Source: Dipteris shenzhenensis
Lineage: Eukaryota > Polypodiophyta > Polypodiopsida > Gleicheniales
DNA: 64,000 bases
Assembly (NCBI GenBank): GCA_047967505.1
Contig: CM106539.1
Direction: 5' to 3' (one strand)
Notes under the pieces: generated by a model
What the model was told of the DNA's origin: nothing
What the model saw: only the letters and a program-made list of their open reading frames with translations
Database searches by the model: none
Position numbers and translations under genes: made by a program
Part shown: one piece after another, positions 57,497 through 64,000 of the stretch
Position numbering within the stretch: position 1 is the first letter of the stretch
Layout: every line of letters begins with the position of its first letter

Positions 57497-60417
57497 ATAA
57501 CTGCCCATCATGGTTCTTGGTAATTGCCACCTCTACTCATGTATGACTCTTGACCTTCCCACTACACCTATGATCATACTTAGCCTATGACTTAGCCTAG
57601 GTGCCAAAATACCCTTCAACACCTAGCACTCCTGGTGGATAGTTCTTTTTGGAACAAAAAGACAAAGACTCGAACCCTTTCTAACCTCCATGGTGTAGGT
57701 TCTACTGATTACAATTGTACCATTTCATGGCTACATGATAGGGCTGGAAACCCATGAAATATAATGTCATCCACACTGGTTCATACAAAAGGAATAAGTA
57801 GAACCATGCATGAATCAACATGTTCACATACCACTGGCATGGAATGGATACATCGCTCCAATCAAGCAAAAAGCAATATGTCGATGAAGCTCCAATATCG
57901 GCAACATGTGTTGGTGTAAAGTCCTCAAAGAAATCCTTCATTTGTCTTTGATCTATTTGCATTTTCTTTGATCAAACCATTGGAATAGTAAATTCTGAAT
58001 GAGCTTTAATCCCTTGGCTGAATTTTGATTTTTTACTAGATTCTACCAAAATTGGACTGTCATCGGACTACTATCAAACTCCAATCTGATTGTCAAAATC
58101 TTTCCAATTACAGTATCCGAAAACACAACTATAAGGTTGATATAATTCAGGAATATGCTATCCAGTCGGATTTTGAAAAATGCATTAGAAATAAAAGAAT
58201 AGATAGTCAGACTATCATCGGCGGATTGCAGTTGCATTGTTAGATTGTTTGTCCAACTATGTAATCACAACTTACTGAAGTAAAGATCACAACAAATACC
58301 TTAATACTTTCAGAGCTTCTTTTTAGTGAGATCATTCTGAAAATCCATCTTTTGGACTGTTTCCAACCTTCAGAATGCATCCAACTTCTATCAGACTGCC
58401 TAGAACTGTTGAGTTTTTTATTTTTGTTTTCATTCTCCCAAGCTTCATTTGCCGGGTACTTTGACCTTGAAGATAGATGCTTCATTGGCTAGACGTTCTT
58501 GACTGCCTAGAATTGATGTCAGACAATCTGCACTCATCATCGGGACAAATTGATTGTCCAAAATGGCATCCTCATCATCAACGAATGACAAAAATTACTG
58601 AATACATATCAGAAACATTATTCACTCCATTACTTTTACATGCTTTAGAATCATTCACTTGACTCGGATCAGAGATGTACCCCAAACCTTGTTTGTTGTA
58701 TGGATTCTTGTAGTTAGGCTCATCAAAGATTGCATTTGGGTGGATTTCCTCTTGCTTCCACATCACATTAGTGGCAAAAGACGGTGCAAATGCAAAGCAT
58801 GCATACTCATCATATGACTTTTCATCATCTTCCTTCAGATAGTAATCATTTTTCAAATCTTGTCATCATCTGACAACTCATTTTCTTGTTGCTCCATTTG
58901 TCTATGAAAAAACCAAAATTGATTGGCATTGCATAGTCCTCATACACACCTTCCTTGCTTTCAGATTGATTAGAATGGGTATTTGGATGCTCGGAATCAT
59001 TGTCCGATTGTTTCAGTTTGCTGTCTGCCCATTGAAGCTTATTGTCGGATTGTTATTGGACTATTGTCCAATTGTTTGAACTGGATGTCCAATCAAATCT
59101 ATTCTAAAAGAGTAATTTGCTGATTATGGAAAAAATTAACTAAATGATCATTGCAAATGTGACCACCATCTTTAGAATATGAGCCGGAATTGTAGTTGGA
59201 ATCGAAATCATTGTCCTCTTTGTGCCCACATTCGGACTGCAAGATCTAAACTCTTTATTGAAACTCTAGGATGTTAGAAAGATGTTGATTAGACCTCCAA
59301 TCACCTCGATGGAATTTAGTATGCCAAGCTTTTGCATTATCAAGCAAAGTGGAATAATCCAATAGCTTGCGGACCTTCTGATCAGACTTTGCTTCACATA
59401 AAGCCGGAAAGATTTCATAGAGCTTGTCATCCAAAAGCAGAGGACAATATTTCCTTCGGTGACTAGGTCGCTTGCAATGTTTGCACAAATGCAAATAACA
59501 AACCTTTTCTTTATGATCTGAATTTCTAGACAATAAACAATGCATCCTTTGACACTTCTTTTGATTTGATTTTGCCATGATGATAAAAAAATAGTGAAAC
59601 TTTTTGTTGAGGTAAATTAGAAAAGAGTTAGAAAATAATGAGATGAATGTATCTCAATTACATGCTTTAGTTTGTTCAGACTTTGGATTTATGCTTCAGA
59701 ACTGTCAGACTTCAGAATTTGTCATTTGAAGCTGTGTCGGACTGTCTTCTGACGATTGCACACAAGTCGGACCTCAATTCGACAAGCAAATCTCTTCCAT
59801 TTCCGAATCCAAAAACGTGTGTTGATAGTTTATACAATGTAGAAACATGCTGTCAAGTTAGATTATGAAGATCAGGTCAGAAATATTAGAACAATGGTCA
59901 GACTTCTATCGGACTACAGTGGGCGGACTGTCAAAATAGGAAAGCATGGCTTGCTTCTACATCATTTATCCATATGGACTACCTTCCTTCAAGACTTTGC
60001 TTTGTTGCAGACTATCCATAAGTAAGCCTTCAATTCCAAGATTCAATGGCTATCCAAATTGCTTAAAGCAAAGCCATTTCCCCAAATAGTCCTCTTCTTT
60101 CATGCAGATTGAAATGCTTCCTTAGTGTTGTACCTTGTAGCAATGGTTGCCTCAATCCTTGACAATGGATCACCAAATCCTTCAATAAGTTATATCTAAA
60201 TGCTGCTCTTCAATTTGCAAAAGTCCCTAATGCTTTTCTTGCTACAGTAAGCTCTCAAATATGGGGCAAATATTGCCAAGCTGTAGGTTGCTTTGACCAA
60301 TCCGGTTCTGCTCAAATGCTATGATCTTCATGTCCAACCCTCATATAGCTAGTCATTTTTACCTCAAGGCACCATTGTATACATCAAACAATGGTTGCTT
60401 TTATCATGGAGGATAGT
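57497..60417 (-). mobile_element. Decayed LTR-type element body (minus strand)
   Basis: Bounded on the right by a tRNA-iMet primer site. It contains a gag-like zinc frame at 59,255-59,578 and broken downstream frames (58,578-58,856: ATNVMWKQEEIHPNAIFDEP; about 58.86-59.1 kb: SEHPNTHSNQSESKEGVYED). Many TCCGATTG/CGGACTGTC words are scattered through it. No RT, integrase or protease motif is visible, so it may be a non-autonomous element or one truncated by the neighbouring transposon. Right boundary is supported, left is not. Confidence 0.45.
59255..59578 (-). pseudogene. Gag-like zinc-finger fragment, 107 aa
   Basis: Opens MAKSNQKKCQRMHCLL and shows clustered Cys/His (CYLHLCKHCKRPSHRRKYCPL), a C-x2-C...H...C knuckle-like pattern, then KAWHTKFHRGDWRSNQHLSN. 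The next codons after the stop at 59,255 still read as protein (ILQSECGHKEDNDF), so TAA here probably replaced CAA in a longer gag. Position downstream of a primer site supports gag; family not recognised. Confidence 0.45.
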
Positions 60418-60429
60418 GCTCTGATACCA
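60418..60429 (-). promoter_or_regulatory. Primer-binding site, tRNA-iMet type (minus strand)
   Basis: Minus strand reads TGGTATCAGAGC two bases from an LTR-like terminus (…CTTACA) at 60,432. Confidence 0.75.
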
Positions 60430-60431
60430 AG

Positions 60432-60565
60432 TGTAAGGGCCCGGTAGTTCCGGACTTAGTCTCCGGTCGTGAGCACCTTACGTCAGACTCGGTTGCTGTA
60501 AGGGCCCGGTAGTTCCGGACTTAGTCTCCGGTCGTGAGCACCTTACGTCGGACTCGGCCCTTACA
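60432..60565 (-). repeat. Two tandem 65-69-bp LTR-like units with inverted ends
   Basis: Units start TGTAAGGGCCCGGTAGTTCC at 60,432 and 60,497. The second ends GGCCCTTACA, so it has 10-bp inverted termini TGTAAGGGCC/GGCCCTTACA. Adjacent to a primer site, this resembles the very small LTRs of TRIM/SMART-type plant elements, here in tandem. Confidence 0.55.
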
Positions 60566-62225
60566 CTTCAAAGATCTTGGCTGTCTTCCTCATTTATTGG
60601 GTGAAATGATCATGGCTTCATCTCAAGCATCTTGAAACTGAATATCAAGAATTGCCAGCAATTATCTTTATGTCAAAACTTCTCGAATTCGACGTCCGTT
60701 GAAGAAATAACTATCATTCAAGGCACTATCTGATCACATAAGAAAAACGGAAAGCTCAATTTAGAGATCGGAATCGATTGAGAAAGATCCAGTGTTGTAC
60801 ACATGAATAACGGTATGTTCTTCACTCCAGATTGATTGACAGAGATTGTCAGCTTGATGCGTTGCTCTTCCACCATCATACACCTTCTACTGACGGTCTC
60901 GATTGAAGGATATTGGATCACCAATTCATGTAGAAAGCCTATGAAGGTGGCCTTTCCTTTGACAGAAATGATAGGTCACTTCGTTGCAGATTCTATTTCT
61001 GATTGCTTCATCAGAATCGTCTTCCAAATGCAAGAGAGCAGCTACACCCCAGCATAAAATTGAAGAAAAGTAGGAAATTGAGGGACGCTCTAAACATATG
61101 CATCTTGATCTGATGATCGTACCTTCATAAAAATCTACCATAACCTGCTCTTCAATCGCAAAGCATCCGTTAACCAGAACCAAGTGGATTCTTCAAAGGC
61201 AGGAAGAAAGGGTTCTGCACCCAGGGATTTCTGCAACTTCGAACCTTTACCGTTGCCTTGGAACGAAGATCATCTGACGACGATAAGAACAAACTTAACC
61301 TAAGGATAGATATAGGGGGCTTTCATTTTGCTCTACGTTCACGTTGCACCCGGGCCCTCCGTACGCCTGCAAGCAACCAGGCATTGAGCGAGCTGGTGCA
61401 CCGGCAAAACTTACCGACGTTGAACGCCTCCCATGGAAGGACCGATGGAGGTATGGCCATGCGGATGGAGCCATGGCACTTGACCCATGGCACCTGACAC
61501 GGCCAGCCTCGGAGCTTCTAAGATCCTCCTCCAAGAGCTCCTATCCGGAGCTTCTCGTACCTGTGGTTCGAGACCCAACGAACAGTCCATGTTGCGAATC
61601 CCAATCCATGTCTGCATCTACGAATTCGTCCGTCGTCCGAGGTGGTTCAAATATTTAGATCCAGTCGTGGAGCTTCAAGAGGAGTTTTGTGTGTTCTGGT
61701 TGGCTGGTTCATCGTTCATCTCCTTCACGATGTAGCCTACCTGACATTCCAGTTCGACGGCTAATTGCTAAAGTGGCGTGGTGTGCAACTGCTATCGGAG
61801 CTGGGAGGCTAGTTCATTCGATTTGCTCCCTTGGGTGAGATCTGAGCATCGAGTGATGCTCATGACTTCCTTTGCTTCTGAGTGCTTCTGTTCGGTCATG
61901 GACTGGAAAGCTCGTTGCCTTTGAAGTACTATCCTTTGAAGTATCTATCCTTAGGCGTCGCGTTTCATCGAAGCTCCCCGTCTATCCCAGGCTATCCTCC
62001 TTCTCGCCATCTTTTGCATCCCTCGCTCAAGATGTACTTGCGCATGCGGACTGGGAAGCCGTAGCTCCAGGACGCACTCGACAGAAAGGTGATCTTCGGA
62101 CGAAAGGTGTGGGAGAGGGTCTGAGAACGTCGGGCTTTGCAGCATAAGGAGCATATAGCACTGGCCAGAATGCCGGATCTCGCGACACTCCCCACCCTGC
62201 CGTCCCCCTCTGAGCTCCATTGATT
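60566..62225. other. No supported gene; possible decayed repeat
   Basis: Many short overlapping frames on both strands, none with recognisable motifs. A segment CTACGAATTCGTCCGTCGTC at about 61,618 recurs (one change) at about 62,596, suggesting duplicated repeat sequence on both sides of the RHM fragment. Confidence 0.4.
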
Positions 62226-62229
62226 AGCA

Positions 62230-62425
62230 GAACGTCGGACGTGGGCATGCCGCGAACGAACTTCAAGTTGGGGCTAGACTTGGAAGGGTAGAGGTTCTTC
62301 AGATTGGAGCAATAGTCAAGCTTGTCGAGCACGACAATCTTGTACTGGGCGTATTTGCGAACAAGGGGATTAGCAACATGGGAGGCAATGAATCTGGAAG
62401 ACCGTTTGGGTTGAATCGGTGGGAG
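62230..62425 (-). pseudogene. RHM: Fragment of a UDP-L-rhamnose synthase (RHM) gene
   Basis: RHM enzymes convert UDP-glucose to UDP-rhamnose for cell-wall and flavonoid glycosylation; their N-terminal half is a Rossmann-fold 4,6-dehydratase. Minus strand encodes FIASHVANPLVRKYAQYKIV followed by VLDKLDYCSNLKNLYPSKSS and PNLKFVRG, very close to the conserved plant RHM N-terminus. The glycine-rich NAD-binding motif that normally precedes FIASHVAN is missing: PKRSSRFIASH stands where a GxxGxxG loop is expected. After FVRG the sequence no longer matches. It is an isolated exon piece with no downstream exons in the window, so a captured or retroposed fragment is likely. Confidence 0.85.
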
Positions 62426-62713
62426 ATACAACACCTTCCCAAGAACACCTGCATTCTCAGGAACATGACAGCCACCTCGCAGCGATGCCTTGGATCACCG
62501 CACGCGGGGGTCTTCAAGTGCAGCTATTGACCACTGGCTTGGACACCAACGGAGAGCTAAACGAGCAATTTCAATCGCTGCTGAAAAGGTCTACAAGCTA
62601 CGAATTCGCCCGTCGTCCGAGGTGCTGTTGGGTGGATCATTTCTGTTTTCAGAGGTGCTAGCAGGAAATGTATACGATTGGGAAGCAGCAAGCAGCAAGG
62701 AGTGCGAAGAAGT

Positions 62714-62745
62714 TCTTCTTCTTCTTCTTCTTCTTCTTCTTCTCT
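62714..62745. repeat. (TTC)n microsatellite
   Basis: About ten TTC units at 62,714-62,745. Confidence 0.95.
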
Positions 62746-62999
62746 GATTTGCTATGGCGCTGTTTGCTACAAGCTCACACCCAGGCATAAATTAGCCCTC
62801 TCGCTGTACATCTATGGGATTACTGTTTCCAGATTGCGGGATTAGAGCCGATAGAGCAGAGCATGCCGAGATTACTGCGGGCAGAGAGCGAGATTACCGT
62901 CATTGAGGAGAGATGCGCGCCTTCCTCCCGTACCTCCTGGTCGTATGTCTCTGTAAGATACCCGGGATTTGTAGACCGACTTAGCTGTAAGATAACTAC

Positions 63000-63102
63000 G
63001 ATTTGGACCTGTAGTATGTATGTTTATATTAACTTTATATATGTATCTAATTTTGAATACATTTACATATTCTTTTCATTTGCCTATATAGAAACATAAA
63101 AT

Positions 63103-63140
<38 letters not shown>

Positions 63141-63415
63141 CCTACACTCACATATGTATAATATATCTAACTTGTATACATAGATATGGCTACATTTATA
63201 TATATGACACATTTGTATACATTTTTAATATGCTTATACACATACATAGATATAATTTGTATACATAGATTTTTATACATATATATCATATGAAGATATA
63301 TGTATATATGTATCTATCATATCTATGTCTACAATTTTGTATATAGATATATTTATGTAGATATGTATATATGTCTATAATTTTGTATATACATGTATAT
63401 ATATTATTGAGTACT
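63000..63415. repeat. TA-rich low-complexity region with (TA)n
   Basis: (TA)n at 63,113-63,140, surrounded by ATACATATATATGTATA words up to 63,410. No gene. Confidence 0.9.
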
Positions 63416-63538
63416 ATCTATTAATATGAATGGGTTTTTGTTTTGTTTGGGAGTGTTGACATTTGTTTCATAGGCTAAATTGTTTAGCATAGTCTCTGTT
63501 GCCATTATCCTTGCAAAGTCCACTTGTGTTGCTGTCAT

Positions 63539-63736
63539 GGCCTCCTTCCCAACAAGAGAAGCAGCTTTGACCTCCCACGTGCCTCGGAAGGGGCAAGGGA
63601 AGGGCAAGCGACGTGTAGACGAGGTCATAGGAGACGATGAGCCACTCTCCATGTTGCTAGCACAAACAAAACGCCTGCGTCAGAAGGTAGCACAAGCCAA
63701 ACGATCACGGAGAACTACTCCGAAGGTAGTGACTTA
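63539..63736 (+). CDS. Unassigned small basic protein or exon, 65 aa
   Basis: ATG at 63,539 opens MASFPTREAALTSHVPRKGQ; then GKGKRRVDEVIGDD and LLAQTKRLRQKVAQAKRSRR, a strongly basic, helical, nuclear-localisation-like tail; stop at 63,734. No family recognised. It could be the first exon of a gene or transposon ORF continuing past the window, since the sequence at 63.8-64.0 kb is also open on the same strand. Confidence 0.3.
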
Positions 63737-63799
63737 ATGTACCTGTGTGTAGCCAATCAACATTTGGAAGTGTTTCATAGGACTGATTGAGCCTTCGTG

Positions 63800-64000
63800 T
63801 GCTTGTACACGTCCTTCTCAAGACGAAGGGAATTCAAGGTGTGTCACGATGACACAACATCCAAAAATTGGTACATGTGCATTATGAGGGGGTGTCGCTT
63901 GAATGGCAAAGAGATTTGCGGTAGGCGGCCTTTCAATACGCACAAGAAGAAGGATCATGATTTGGCACCCATGCCGCCGCTCTCGAGGAGTTGCAGACCA
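63800..64000 (+). CDS. Partial open frame with Cys/His pattern, cut by the window edge
   Basis: Open frame to the last base: SRRREFKVCHDDTTSKNWYM, CIMRGCRLNGKEICGRRPFN and THKKKDHDLAPMPPL. The Cys/Trp/His spacing suggests a zinc-binding domain, but I cannot name a family. No start codon is clear, so it may be an internal exon. Confidence 0.35.

Noticed and set aside
57267-58856. Short frames of 60-92 aa on both strands as genes
   Set aside because: No motif and no start or splice support; they look like remnants in a decayed element.
60432-60565. Riboswitch or terminator hairpin from the inverted TGTAAGGGCC/GGCCCTTACA ends
   Set aside because: The primer site next to it and the tandem unit explain it better as LTR-like ends.
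61258-62147. Overlapping frames of 60-104 aa on both strands
   Set aside because: GC-balanced sequence with many mutually overlapping frames and no recognised domain.

Overview
The window looks like a repeat-dominated stretch of a plant nuclear genome, probably a land plant outside the well-studied seed plants; that last point is inference from the protein types and I cannot name the organism. Support for a plant: Ty3/gypsy elements with a tRNA-Asp primer site, a Ty1/copia element with a tRNA-iMet primer site, TTTAGGG-type telomere-like units at 6.2 kb, canonical GT-AG introns, and a decayed fragment of a plant UDP-rhamnose synthase (RHM) gene at 62.3 kb. I see no intact host gene, no rRNA or tRNA gene and no CRISPR array.

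1-18.65 kb: two copies of one Ty3/gypsy family in tandem on the minus strand. They share an LTR at 6.57-7.71 kb. Element A (gag-protease, a long purine/pyrimidine-asymmetric leader, primer site, LTR) runs off the left edge. Element D lies between the shared LTR and a second LTR at 17.48-18.64 kb. D contains two segments in the wrong orientation, each bracketed by inverted repeats (134 bp at 7.71/8.34 kb, 36 bp at 12.63/17.33 kb). Mentally flipping both restores an ordinary order: LTR, primer site, an extra ORF of about 760 aa, pyrimidine-rich leader, gag, protease, RT, RNase H, integrase zinc domain. The family would then carry an extra gene upstream of gag, as Ogre/Tat-type elements do.

18.65-28.25 kb: a third, plus-strand gypsy copy (C), split by a young, nearly intact Ty1/copia element at 18,678-24,162 with 298-bp LTRs differing at one visible base and a 5-bp target duplication (AGAGC).

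28.9-57.5 kb: the most interesting part. A 24-bp inverted repeat at 28,911 and 57,492, with AGTT on both outer sides, delimits about 28.6 kb that may be one giant DNA transposon. Leftward genes: a 150-aa helical ORF, a multi-exon gene with three tandem Ulp1/C48-like cysteine-peptidase domains, and a long frame with a degenerate DNA-methyltransferase-like region and a ParB/sulfiredoxin-like region. Between the gene groups are CT microsatellites, an array of about 16 GC-rich palindromes and a 7.9-kb array of a 182-bp satellite. The rightward gene fuses a DUF8039-like N-terminus to a DUF7869-type (RNase H-fold, transposase-like) domain and a chromatin-reader-like tail. All these genes carry nonsense or frameshift lesions, so this copy looks dead.

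57.5-64 kb: a decayed minus-strand LTR element with very short LTR-like units and a tRNA-iMet primer site, the RHM fragment, microsatellites, and two unassigned short ORFs at the right edge.

Across all elements the stops are mostly CAG/CAA/CGA to TAG/TAA/TGA changes, and sister copies keep the sense codon. This fits deamination of methylated cytosine in silenced transposons rather than a different genetic code.
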